Counted from the stretch's first letter, positions 4,588 to 11,791 are shown. The stretch: 11,959 bases of DNA from Muribaculaceae bacterium (GCA_022511505.1 JAFLTK010000017.1:1-11959), one strand, 5' to 3'. Notes: a model not told the origin generated them from the letters alone. Numbers and translations are program-made.

Positions 4588-7572
4588 TTATTTGATGTCC
4601 TCTAAAAATTCAATTTCGACGATGCCAAGTTGATATTTCTTGGATTGTGTACTTTCTTTATTAACAACGGGTTCGGCTGAAAGTTCGGTAATGGAATAGG
4701 CGTCTTTGTCGGTCGACTCGCCGAGCAGTCGGATGGTGATTGTCTCGGCCTCGACGGGGTTCTCGGGCCGCAGGTGGACATATCCCAGACTTTTTGGTGT
4801 ATATCCGCGCCAAACCACCGTGTCGTCGGCCAGGACCTCGATTGGGTAGGAGCGGCGACGCCATCCGGCCAATTTAACGGTGATGTCGTCGATTGTCGCC
4901 GGACGCTCGAGGGTGTATTTTATCCACGCGTTGGCAGCGATGCCGTCGCTTTGCCACGTCGAGTTCTCGTTGTCGTCAAATGACTTGGCAACGTCATCCG
5001 TGGCCGACCCCGCCTCGGCCGCGATGATTTTTACACCGGTTTTGCGGTCGCGGTAGGATGGTCCTTTGGGCGTAGGACCTTTGGCGAGATTGCCCTTGAG
5101 AGTCATGCCGGGAAGATAGTCGCTCAAGCCCCCGTTGACCGGGGTTTCGACGGTTTGCAACGTTAACGTCTTTGCCGGGAGCCCGTCGGCGCGGGCGGTG
5201 ACGGTCACCGTGCCGGGGGTGGTCGTGCTGCGAATAATGGCGCGGTTTATGCCACATTCCACCGGTAGCGCCGTGCTGAGGATATAATTCCCGGCGCCTT
5301 GGGCAATGCCGCCGCGCCACTCGGCCGGCCCGTCGACCGTAAATCGAATCAGCCGATTGTCCAGCGGGCAACGGCGCCCCTTGGAGTCGACTACCTCGAC
5401 CTGAATTAGCGCCATGTCGGCGCCGTCGGCGTGGAAGCCCTCGGGGTTCTCGACGGCGGTCAGCCGCAGGGCAAACGGATGCCCGGCGGTCTCCAATTTA
5501 CTTCGGCTAACTACCTTGCCTTTAGCGTCATAGCTGACCGCCTCGAGTGTGCCGGGCTCAAACTTGACGTCGTTGAACGTGAACAGAAAATCATAGTCGC
5601 GCCGGCCTCGGCCGAGCGACCGCCCGTTCAGGAACAACTCGACGGCGTTGCCGGTCGACACGACATAGACGGGCTTGACCGCGCCGCGCTCATAGTTCCA
5701 GTGGCCGATGATATGGGAATCGTGGGCCTCGACATCCACCCACGCGTTGTTCCACATCACTTGATGGGCAAAGAAACCCTCCTTGGGGATGCGCATCGGG
5801 TCGGTCACGCCCGAGCGGCGATAGTTTTCGGCGCCGCGATAGTGGGTGTTGGTGTCCGAGAAAATGATTTTTGCACCACCGCTACTGTTGCGGCGACCGC
5901 TCCCCGGGCGCTCAATCCAATAGTCATACCAGCGACGCACGAGTTCGACGGCCATACAGTCCTGATTGTGGTTATAGTCTGATGCGTCGGCATTTCGATA
6001 TAGCGGGCCGGCCCCCTCGCGGTGGTAGGGGTAGGAATATTCATCCCAATATTTGCGCAATCCCTCGTCGCGGCAATATTCCATGGCCCACATCGGGTGC
6101 TTGGCCGAGCGGTTGATATAGAGCATTTCGCCGCCATATTCAGAGGTATCAACGTCGAGCATTTCGCGAGAGCCGATAGCGCGGCCGCCGTGCGGGTCAT
6201 AGAGGTCGCGAATGGCAATCATTTCGGCGATATGCTCGGGCGATATGCGATAATTTCCTGATTCATAGAAAAGTATCGACGGATTGTTGCGGTTGTAGAT
6301 AATGGCGTCACGCATCACTTCGCGACGTTGCTCCCACTGCCGCCCCTCGCGGTCTTTCTCGGCATCGCCAGCCGGCATTGCCTGTATCAGCCCGACGCGG
6401 TCACACGACTCGACGTCCTGTTTCCACGGCGTGACATGCATCCAGCGCACGAGGTTGGCGCCCGACCGGACCATCAGCCCGTTGGAATAGTCGCTCAACC
6501 ATGCCGGGACCGACAGCCCGACGGCCGGCCACTCGTTGGATGTGCGCTGGGCGTAGCCGTGTATCATGATTGTATGGTCGTTCAACTCGATTTTGCCGTT
6601 ACCAAACCGGGTTTTGCGGAAACCGGTGCGTGTGGTGACTTTGTCAAAACCATTACCATTGTCGTCAACAAGTTCTGTATCAACGTCATACAGATAACCG
6701 TAGCCCCAGCTCCAAAAGTTAAGGTCGTCGACGGGCGACGAAGCCGTGAGCGTGACAGTTGCGCCCGGGTCGATAGTCATTGTGTCGCCTGTGAACGTGG
6801 CAACCATCCGGCCGTCGGCATCGGTCAGCGTGACGCGATAGGAAACGGTCACCGGCGCGAGCGTCTCGTTGCTGACCTCCGACTCGGCGTTAACGGTCGC
6901 CGTGCGGTTGGCAACGTCTATGTCGGTCGCATAGATGTAGACGCCCGTCGTCCCGAGGTTGCTGTAAAGCGGCAACGTCTGATAGACCGGCTCGGTCACG
7001 TGGAGATAGACGTTCTTGGGGATACCGCCATAGTTGGCATTGAAATTGCGGTCGTTCCACTGAAATTTCGTGTCGGTCGCGCGCTCGGTGTAGTCCCAGT
7101 CGTTGTCAACTTTTACGGCGATAACATTCTTGCCGTCAACGAGATAGGGCGTAAGGTCAAACCCTACCGCCATGATGCCGTTTTCGTGCAACCCGAGACG
7201 GTGGCCGTTGACGAAGAACTCGCCTGCCTGCCTAATGCCCTCAAACTCGATGAACACCTTGCTGCCGCCACGCTCGGGCATGACAAAATGCTTGCGATAC
7301 CACGCGACGGTGTCGGTCAACTGCTCGATAGAGAGGCTGAAAGCCTCGTCCTCGTTGAACGCGTGGGGCAGCGTCACGCGCCGCCACGTCGAGTCATCAA
7401 GGTCGACAGCCTCTCCACCGGCAACATCGCCGATGGCAACGAGCCAGTCGCTGTTAAAATTGTATTTCGAACGATCGGCCCCGTTGGCCACCGGTGCGAT
7501 GCCAAACAACAAGGCCACCCATATTATAACCGACTTTCTCAAGAAATAATTCTTTTTAATTTTGTGTGTCAA
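4588..7572 (-). CDS. Secreted glycoside hydrolase family 2 protein with C-terminal discoidin-like domain
   Basis: This protein of about 994 aa has a signal peptide (to about residue 31, ANG|AD; no lipobox), a GH2 sugar-binding domain (about 38-195), an Ig-like domain (205-315), a TIM barrel (320-600), a DUF4982-like region (630-695), an Ig/C5-like domain (700-810) and an F5/8-type C-like domain (about 850-965). The first gene of the uxuA-uxuB operon, it probably releases a uronic acid in the periplasm; a beta-glucuronidase-like role is inference. The likely nucleophile is E498 in HPMWAMEYC. The acid/base motif, normally N-H-P-S...GNE, reads NNPSILFYESGNY (429-441), so the expected Glu is Tyr441, with Glu437 four residues earlier. 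There is no in-frame ATG near the start. TTG 7572 lies just after an in-frame stop; TTG 7542 gives a good signal peptide too. Confidence 0.9.
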   Translation of the reverse strand: MTHKIKKNYFLRKSVIIWVALLFGIAPVANGADRSKYNFNSDWLVAIGDVAGGEAVDLDDSTWRRVTLPHAFNEDEAFSLSIEQLTDTVAWYRKHFVMPERGGSKVFIEFEGIRQAGEFFVNGHRLGLHENGIMAVGFDLTPYLVDGKNVIAVKVDNDWDYTERATDTKFQWNDRNFNANYGGIPKNVYLHVTEPVYQTLPLYSNLGTTGVYIYATDIDVANRTATVNAESEVSNETLAPVTVSYRVTLTDADGRMVATFTGDTMTIDPGATVTLTASSPVDDLNFWSWGYGYLYDVDTELVDDNGNGFDKVTTRTGFRKTRFGNGKIELNDHTIMIHGYAQRTSNEWPAVGLSVPAWLSDYSNGLMVRSGANLVRWMHVTPWKQDVESCDRVGLIQAMPAGDAEKDREGRQWEQRREVMRDAIIYNRNNPSILFYESGNYRISPEHIAEMIAIRDLYDPHGGRAIGSREMLDVDTSEYGGEMLYINRSAKHPMWAMEYCRDEGLRKYWDEYSYPYHREGAGPLYRNADASDYNHNQDCMAVELVRRWYDYWIERPGSGRRNSSGGAKIIFSDTNTHYRGAENYRRSGVTDPMRIPKEGFFAHQVMWNNAWVDVEAHDSHIIGHWNYERGAVKPVYVVSTGNAVELFLNGRSLGRGRRDYDFLFTFNDVKFEPGTLEAVSYDAKGKVVSRSKLETAGHPFALRLTAVENPEGFHADGADMALIQVEVVDSKGRRCPLDNRLIRFTVDGPAEWRGGIAQGAGNYILSTALPVECGINRAIIRSTTTPGTVTVTARADGLPAKTLTLQTVETPVNGGLSDYLPGMTLKGNLAKGPTPKGPSYRDRKTGVKIIAAEAGSATDDVAKSFDDNENSTWQSDGIAANAWIKYTLERPATIDDITVKLAGWRRRSYPIEVLADDTVVWRGYTPKSLGYVHLRPENPVEAETITIRLLGESTDKDAYSITELSAEPVVNKESTQSKKYQLGIVEIEFLEDIK

Positions 7573-7610
7573 CTTTAATTAAATTTGTATACCAACTTCG
7601 ATTAAATTTG
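7571..7610 (-). repeat. Two tandem 17-bp near-palindromic boxes in the GH2 leader
   Basis: AACTTTAATTAAATTTG (7571-7587) and AACTTCGATTAAATTTG (7594-7610) match at 15 of 17 positions with a 23-bp period. Each is close to a dyad. They lie between the predicted start of transcription and the TTG start of the GH2 gene, a position where a repressor could block transcription. Base composition is AT-rich, so chance similarity is possible. Confidence 0.4.
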
Positions 7611-7618
7611 AAAGATAG

Positions 7619-7649
7619 CAAAGTTAACAAAAACTTTCCAATCGCCCAA
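7619..7649 (-). promoter_or_regulatory. Promoter of the GH2-uxuA-uxuB operon
   Basis: On the minus strand TTGG (7649-7646) is followed after exactly 19 nt by TAACTTTG (7626-7619), matching TTTG-N19-TAnnTTTG except for one -33 base. Transcription would start near 7612, giving a leader of about 40 nt that contains the tandem 17-bp boxes. Confidence 0.6.
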
Positions 7650-7785
7650 CCCCACCCCGCCGAAAGTTTTCGATCTTCGGGCACGACGGTCCCACCACAA
7701 CGATGAACACCCGGCTCCTCAACTCGCGTCCCGCTTTCATCCTACGGCCAAAAAAATGAAAATCCGAATTTTATCCCTCTTGTAA

Positions 7786-7872
7786 AAATAAAAATGGACT
7801 ACTCGCGTAGTCCATTTTTATGAGTTTCCAATAGGTACAATTTCTAAGGTAAAAAAGATTGTTTTAGGTTTC
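7786..7872 (-). ncRNA. Candidate small RNA of about 85-90 nt
   Basis: A consensus promoter faces left at 7878-7910, and the perfect hairpin with U-rich tail at 7788-7821 lies only about 50-80 nt downstream of the expected start near 7871. No credible ORF lies between; the only ATG opens 14 codons and sits inside the hairpin stem. The expected product is a short RNA with an A/U-rich unstructured 5' part and a terminator hairpin. No known RNA family was recognised. It could instead be an attenuated leader for the GH2 operon. Confidence 0.35.
7788..7821 (-). terminator. Perfect 15-bp hairpin, probable bidirectional terminator
   Basis: ATAAAAATGGACTAC (7788-7802) is perfectly complementary to GTAGTCCATTTTTAT (7807-7821) with a TCGC tetraloop. 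The A/T ends of the stem provide a U-run for either direction, and on the minus strand the run continues as TTTTTATTTTTAC. It can end transcription coming from the copA-copZ operon or from the promoter at 7878-7910, and it insulates the GH2 promoter. Confidence 0.8.
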
Positions 7873-7877
7873 TGATG

Positions 7878-7910
7878 CAAAGGTAGCCCGAAAGTGACAA
7901 ACGAGCCAAA
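7878..7910 (-). promoter_or_regulatory. Orphan consensus promoter facing left
   Basis: On the minus strand TTTG (7910-7907) is followed after 21 nt by TACCTTTG (7885-7878). Both elements match the Bacteroidetes consensus fully. No ORF starts close downstream; the next gene is GH2, about 300 bp away behind a strong hairpin. Confidence 0.6.
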
Positions 7911-7918
7911 TTTTTTTA

Positions 7919-7934
7919 TATGTTATCCAACATA
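7919..7934. promoter_or_regulatory. Dyad TATGTT-N4-AACATA, possible operator
   Basis: TATGTT (7919-7924) and AACATA (7929-7934) form a 16-bp dyad centred about 18 bp upstream of the -33 element of the orphan promoter, where an activator could bind. On the plus strand it is followed by a T-run, so a small plus-strand terminator is an alternative, but no plus-strand gene precedes it. Confidence 0.3.
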
Positions 7935-8088
7935 GTTTTTTAACGCGGCCCGTTTTTGGGCGATTTTATAAATTATAAACCACTAACAATCAGTACTATA
8001 AGCCGCTACGAAACTCCCAAAATCCAAAAATCTGTTTTAAAACATAAAACTGCTTTCGACGGCCGGATAGTCCGTTTGGCGGTCTTTT

Positions 8089-8301
8089 TTACCTTAACCA
8101 GGAGGCTTGGAAGCCTGTTTCTTCGATGGTCTTGACGACCCGGGCAGCGGTGTCGGCGTCCTCGGGGATGCCGTGGATGTGGAGCACTTTGTCAACCGAC
8201 TGGAGGTCAAGGTTGAGGTCGGCGTCGGGGAACTGTTTCTTAACTGCACCTACGATGGCCGACGAGCAGCCGGCGCATTTTGCGTTTGTCTTAATTTCCA
8301 T
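8089..8301 (-). CDS. copZ: Heavy-metal-associated domain protein, CopZ-like copper chaperone
   Basis: This 70-aa protein is a single HMA domain with the usual beta-alpha-beta-beta-alpha-beta pattern. The metal site is KCAGC (C9 and C12), a CxxC motif that lacks the usual GMT before the first Cys. It probably binds Cu+ in the cytoplasm and passes it to the exporter encoded just upstream. The ATG lies one base after the copA stop (8303-8305), which implies translational coupling. The last codons and stop overlap one arm of the 14-bp inverted repeat. Length is typical for CopZ. Metal specificity is inferred from the neighbour, not from the motif. Confidence 0.85.
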   Translation of the reverse strand: MEIKTNAKCAGCSSAIVGAVKKQFPDADLNLDLQSVDKVLHIHGIPEDADTAARVVKTIEETGFQASWLR

Positions 8302-8302
8302 A

Positions 8303-10540
8303 TTATCTGAGTCTTAGAGTTTGTAAACGGAGTGAATTGAGCACGACACACACCGACGAAAATGCCATTGCGGCCGAGGCTATCATAGGCGACAGAAGCC
8401 AGCCGTAGACGGGGTAGAAGATGCCGGCGGCAACAGGGATGCCGATGACGTTGTAGATGAACGCCCAGAAGAGATTTTGGCGGATTATTCTTAGTGTTGC
8501 CTTGGAGAGCGTTATGGCGCGGGGGATGTAGGCGAGGCGTCCCGAGACGATTGTCAGTTGGGCGACCTCCATGGCTATGTCGCTGCCGCCGCCCATGGCG
8601 ATGGAGACGTCGGCCTCGGCGAGCGCTTGGGAGTCGTTGATGCCGTCGCCGGCCATGGCGACAAAGTTACCTTGCTGTCTGAGTTCGCTGACGATGCGCT
8701 GTTTGTCGGCAGGCATGAGGCCGGCTTCGATGTCGGTGATTCCGGCCTCGCGGCCGATGTATCGGGCAGTCGAGAGGCGGTCGCCGGTGAGCAACACGGT
8801 TTTGATATCCATCGATTTCAGTTGCTCGACGGTCGCGGCGGCATCGGGGCGGATGGTGTCATTAACCTTAATGACGCCGAGCGTCTTGCCTTTCACGCCG
8901 CCAAACACGATGCCGGCGCCTTCCCGGGCCCACTCGGCCGCCAACGCGGCAAAATCCTCGGGCACGGCGGCGCCCTCGCGCTCGGCAAGCGCCTCATTGC
9001 CAATCCAATACTCGACGTCGTTGACAGTGCCGACTATGCCAAGCCCGGCGTGATAGTCAAAGGCGACATTATCATCGGCGGCGACACGGGTGTCAACCGA
9101 CGGCTCGGCCCACTCGACCAGCGCCATCGCGAGGGGGTGGACCGAAAGCCGCTCAAGGGTCCATATAGCGCGGATGAATGTCGCGTTGTCGTTATCGACA
9201 AAGCGGGTGGCGGTCACGCGCGGCTTACCCTCGGTCAGCGTGCCGGTCTTGTCGATGGCGAGCGTGTCGACCTTGGCAAGTTGCTCAAGGGCAGCGGCTT
9301 GGCGGATAAGGATGCCGATGCGGGCGCCGCGACCTATGCCGACCATGACGGCCGTCGGCGTGGCGAGACCGAGCGCACATGGGCAAGCGATGACGAGCAC
9401 CGAGACGCTTGTCAGTATGGCCAGCGATAGATTGTCGGGCGCTACGGCCATCCAGATAACGAACGTCAGCGCCGAGATGGCTATAATGGTGAATACAAAG
9501 TAGTTACTGATTTTGTCGACGAGCCGTTGCACCGGGGCTTTTGAGCCTTGGGCAACGCGGACACACTCTATTATACGCGATAACTCGGTGGTTGTGCCGA
9601 CGGCCGTCGCCTCGATTGTCAGCGTGCCGTTGAGGTTCATCGTGCCGGCCGACACGTGAGCGCCCGCCGTCTTTTCAACGCCGGCGGGTTCGCCCGTCAG
9701 CATGCTCTCGTCGACCGACGAAAGTCCGGCAACGACGGTGCCGTCAACCGGGATTCTGTCGCCGGGCCTAACGACGAGTCGGTCACCGATTTTGACACGG
9801 TTTATATCGATGGTTGTGATATTGCCATTAGCATCAATCAATTGCGCCTCAGCGGGTTGTAATCCCATAAGGGCACGGATTGCGCCGCCGGTGTTGCGCC
9901 GCGCGCGCGTTTCCATAAACTTGCCGGTCAGGACAAAAGCGATAATCATCGCCGCGGCTTCATAGTAGAGGTCGGCAGGCATGCCGTGGTCGTTGAAAAA
10001 AGCGGGGAAAAATGTGTTAAACGCCGAGAAAAGGAAACTGACGGCGGTCGACAGGGCCACGAGCGAGTCCATCGTCGGGTGTCCGCCAAGCAGATTCTTG
10101 ACGCCCGATTTATAAAAACGGCTACCGCAGACGACCATCACGACGAGCGTCATCACCATCAGGAAATAGTCGCTGCCGGGAAAATGAATGTGGGCCATGC
10201 AGACGGTTGCAATCGGCAGTGTCAGCACCCACGCCAGTATTAACCCGGTTCTAAGCGCCTTATAGTCGCGCGCCTCAATCCGTTCTTTCTCCTCAATCGC
10301 CTTGGCGGCCGAGTTCTCGACTATCATTACATAGCCGGCGCGCTCTACCTCGCGGGCAATCGCCTCGGGCGACGTCACCGCCGGGTCCCATTCAATGGCG
10401 ACTTCGGCCGACGCAAAATTGACCGTCGCGCTTTTCACGCCGTCACAGTGTAGAACGGTACTCTCGACCGTCCCGGCACAGACAGCACACATCATTCCCG
10501 TCACCGGGAAAAACCCGCTTTCTATCTTGTTGCGACTCAT
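8303..10540 (-). CDS. copA: Cu+-exporting P1B-1-type ATPase CopA
   Basis: This 745-aa inner-membrane pump (EC 7.2.2.8) exports Cu+ from the cytoplasm with ATP. It has one N-terminal HMA domain with GMMCAVC (C18, C21), the actuator TGE (282-284), the transmembrane metal site CPC (386-388), the phosphorylation site DKTGT (D430), the HP dipeptide (H468-P469, in SVHP rather than the common SEHP) and GDGIND (631-636). YN (696-697) and MxxSS (725-729) in the last two membrane helices are the P1B-1 Cu+ signature. The start is ATG 10540, which overlaps the lpxH stop in an ATGA junction. An in-frame ATG 57 bp upstream would add 19 residues inside lpxH and precede the conserved HMA start, so it is less likely. 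The copZ-like gene follows after one base. No copper-responsive regulator is present in the window. Confidence 0.95.
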   Translation of the reverse strand: MSRNKIESGFFPVTGMMCAVCAGTVESTVLHCDGVKSATVNFASAEVAIEWDPAVTSPEAIAREVERAGYVMIVENSAAKAIEEKERIEARDYKALRTGLILAWVLTLPIATVCMAHIHFPGSDYFLMVMTLVVMVVCGSRFYKSGVKNLLGGHPTMDSLVALSTAVSFLFSAFNTFFPAFFNDHGMPADLYYEAAAMIIAFVLTGKFMETRARRNTGGAIRALMGLQPAEAQLIDANGNITTIDINRVKIGDRLVVRPGDRIPVDGTVVAGLSSVDESMLTGEPAGVEKTAGAHVSAGTMNLNGTLTIEATAVGTTTELSRIIECVRVAQGSKAPVQRLVDKISNYFVFTIIAISALTFVIWMAVAPDNLSLAILTSVSVLVIACPCALGLATPTAVMVGIGRGARIGILIRQAAALEQLAKVDTLAIDKTGTLTEGKPRVTATRFVDNDNATFIRAIWTLERLSVHPLAMALVEWAEPSVDTRVAADDNVAFDYHAGLGIVGTVNDVEYWIGNEALAEREGAAVPEDFAALAAEWAREGAGIVFGGVKGKTLGVIKVNDTIRPDAAATVEQLKSMDIKTVLLTGDRLSTARYIGREAGITDIEAGLMPADKQRIVSELRQQGNFVAMAGDGINDSQALAEADVSIAMGGGSDIAMEVAQLTIVSGRLAYIPRAITLSKATLRIIRQNLFWAFIYNVIGIPVAAGIFYPVYGWLLSPMIASAAMAFSSVCVVLNSLRLQTLRLR

Positions 10541-11307
10541 TGCCTTGGTGTTTGGTGGAGAATTAGGCCCTCGTCGGGGCTGAAAGTGGCATAGCACTCG
10601 CGATTTATCCAGTCGCCGAGCAGGACCATCCGCGTCGAGCGGTCGATAACCCGGTCAAGGGCAACGTGGAGATGGCCGTAGATAAAGAAGTCGATGTCCG
10701 GGTGGCCGGCGAGGTAGGTGCGCGACGCGTTTTCCAACGCCGTGACGGCACGGTCGATGTCGCCGCGGGCAATCTTTCCGCCGGCCTTGCGACTTCCGGC
10801 CGACCATCGATGGGCAAACCCGACGGTCCATCGCGGGTGGATGGCCGAGAACAGCCGGCGTGCCGTCTTGCTGTGGAACAGATGACGCAACAGATTGAAA
10901 CTCCATGATTTAGCGCCCATCCCGTCGCCGTGTTCCATAAAAAACCGCCGGCCGTGGATTTCGCGCTCAATCGGCCCGTCGACAACCTCGATGCCGAGTT
11001 CGGCGGGGAGATAGTCGGTAATCCACAGGTCGTGGTTCCCCTTTATCCACGTGATTTTGATGCCTGCGTCGGCCATCATCGCCAACTGCCCGAGGAAACG
11101 GACATAACCGCGAGGAACGACCTTCCGATATTCAAACCAGTAGTCAATCACGTCGCCAAGCAGGTAGATGTGCTCGGCATCGTCGGCAATCGACTGCAAC
11201 CACGCCACTACTTGCCGCTCCCGCTCGCGGGTGTCGGCGTGGCATGCCGCCCCGAGGTGGAGGTCACTCAGGAAATAAACGCGTCGTGCCGGCATAGTGG
11301 TGGTCAT
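10537..11307 (-). CDS. lpxH: UDP-2,3-diacylglucosamine diphosphatase (LpxH-type)
   Basis: This 256-aa calcineurin-like metallophosphoesterase should hydrolyse UDP-2,3-diacylglucosamine to lipid X and UMP at the inner membrane, the fourth step of lipid A synthesis. The motif series is complete: SDLHLG (D15, H17), GDVIDYW (D52), GNHD (90-93), HGD (126-128) and GHLH (211-214). GNHD replaces the GNRDF-like motif of E. coli LpxH, as I recall for the Bacteroidetes form. The amphipathic basic segment around 141-175, rich in R, K and W, fits the membrane-binding cap. It starts 17 nt after the DUF59 stop and ends in a 4-nt overlap with copA, so all are in one operon. ATG 11295 (M5) is an alternative start. 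LpxH-like versus another phosphoesterase cannot be fully settled by eye. Confidence 0.88.
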   Translation of the reverse strand: MTTTMPARRVYFLSDLHLGAACHADTRERERQVVAWLQSIADDAEHIYLLGDVIDYWFEYRKVVPRGYVRFLGQLAMMADAGIKITWIKGNHDLWITDYLPAELGIEVVDGPIEREIHGRRFFMEHGDGMGAKSWSFNLLRHLFHSKTARRLFSAIHPRWTVGFAHRWSAGSRKAGGKIARGDIDRAVTALENASRTYLAGHPDIDFFIYGHLHVALDRVIDRSTRMVLLGDWINRECYATFSPDEGLILHQTPRQ

Positions 11308-11324
11308 CAGACAGTTACCGGTTG

Positions 11325-11645
11325 TTAGAGAAATCCCAACTCGAGTTTAGCCTCCTCGCTCATCATGTCCTTGTTCCACTCGGGTTCAAAGACGAGCCGG
11401 AGGTCGACACTTTTGAGGCCCTCAATGCTCTCGAGTTTGATGCGCGCGTCCTCAAAGATGAAGTCGGCGGCAGGGCAGTTTGGCGCCGTCAACGTCATGT
11501 CAACGTGCAGGTTAGCCTCAGGGTCGATATCGATATTGTAAATCAGGCCCATATCATAGATATTGACCGGTATCTCGGGGTCAAACACGGTTTTGAGCAT
11601 CGTGATGACCTTTTCTTCAAGTGCAAGTTTTTCTTCGGGTGTCAT
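11325..11645 (-). CDS. DUF59/MIP18-family metal-sulfur cluster assembly protein (SufT-like)
   Basis: This 106-aa cytoplasmic protein is a single DUF59 domain. It shows the family motif DPEIPVNIYDMGLIY (22-36) and MTLTAPNCPAAD (50-61), with the conserved reactive cysteine C57. SufT-type proteins help mature Fe-S proteins, probably by acting with carriers in cluster transfer. The C-terminal section with FEPEWNKDMMSEEAKLELGF is typical of Bacteroidetes copies. It is the first gene of the operon that continues with lpxH, copA and copZ. A TACCTTTG -7 element ends only 5 nt before the ATG, so the mRNA may be leaderless. The start agrees with the family, because little lies between M1 and the first helix. 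Confidence 0.9.
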   Translation of the reverse strand: MTPEEKLALEEKVITMLKTVFDPEIPVNIYDMGLIYNIDIDPEANLHVDMTLTAPNCPAADFIFEDARIKLESIEGLKSVDLRLVFEPEWNKDMMSEEAKLELGFL

Positions 11646-11650
11646 GACCG

Positions 11651-11658
11651 CAAAGGTA
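11651..11658 (-). promoter_or_regulatory. Promoter -7 element at the start of the DUF59-lpxH-copA-copZ operon
   Basis: TACCTTTG on the minus strand (11658-11651) fully matches TAnnTTTG. No TTTG lies at 19-21 nt upstream; the nearest copies are at spacings of 12 and 23 nt. Transcription would start within a few bases of ATG 11645. Confidence 0.55.
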
Positions 11659-11791
11659 CAACATTTCGCTCAAATTTTATACAAAACCCCTCGATGAAAT
11701 TTCGCCATCCGAGCCGGACGGGGCGGCGCTTTTCGCCCTCCGGGCTCACACCCGCCTCCGGCAGACAAAAATCAAGGTAGACCGGGCGGAT

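Larger units (their letters stand above)
7573..8088. other. 516-bp non-coding region between the GH2 and copZ genes
   Basis: No convincing gene was found here on either strand. It holds the GH2 promoter and repeats, a perfect hairpin (7788-7821), a second leftward promoter (7878-7910), a 16-bp dyad (7919-7934) and a 14-bp inverted repeat (7845-7858 with 8083-8096). The stretch 7650-7740 is more GC-rich and shows nothing I can name. The stretch 7940-8080 is AT-rich and has only a weak GCCC/GGGC hairpin near 7950. Confidence 0.6.
7845..8096. repeat. 14-bp perfect inverted repeat flanking a promoter
   Basis: TAAGGTAAAAAAGA at 7845-7858 is repeated in inverted orientation as TCTTTTTTACCTTA at 8083-8096. 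Identity is exactly 14 bp, with mismatches on both sides. The right copy overlaps the last codons and stop of the copZ-like gene. The leftward promoter at 7878-7910 lies between the copies. Such an arrangement is seen in Bacteroidetes invertible promoters, though a chance match through the A-run is possible. Confidence 0.5.

Noticed and set aside
6328..7578. 416-codon plus-strand open frame opposite the GH2 gene
   Set aside because: It is a complementary-frame shadow of a gene with clear GH2 domains. No promoter, ribosome site or recognisable motif was seen.
7703..7759. 18-codon plus-strand ORF beginning MNTRLLNSRP
   Set aside because: It has no promoter or ribosome site and nothing downstream on that strand that a leader peptide could control.
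7781..7815. 14-codon minus-strand ORF in the candidate small RNA
   Set aside because: It lies mostly within the hairpin stem and has no ribosome site; the stem explains the sequence.
8558..9430. 290-codon plus-strand open frame opposite copA
   Set aside because: It overlaps the conserved catalytic core of CopA on the other strand, and its composition is typical of antisense frames.
10541..10597. 19-residue N-terminal extension of CopA
   Set aside because: The extension lies wholly inside lpxH and precedes the normal HMA start. ATG 10540 in the ATGA overlap is the natural start.
11690..11790. GC-rich stretch upstream of the DUF59 promoter as a possible gene or RNA
   Set aside because: It has short local inverted repeats but no stable long stem and no plausible coding frame with a start. 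It is best left as intergenic DNA.
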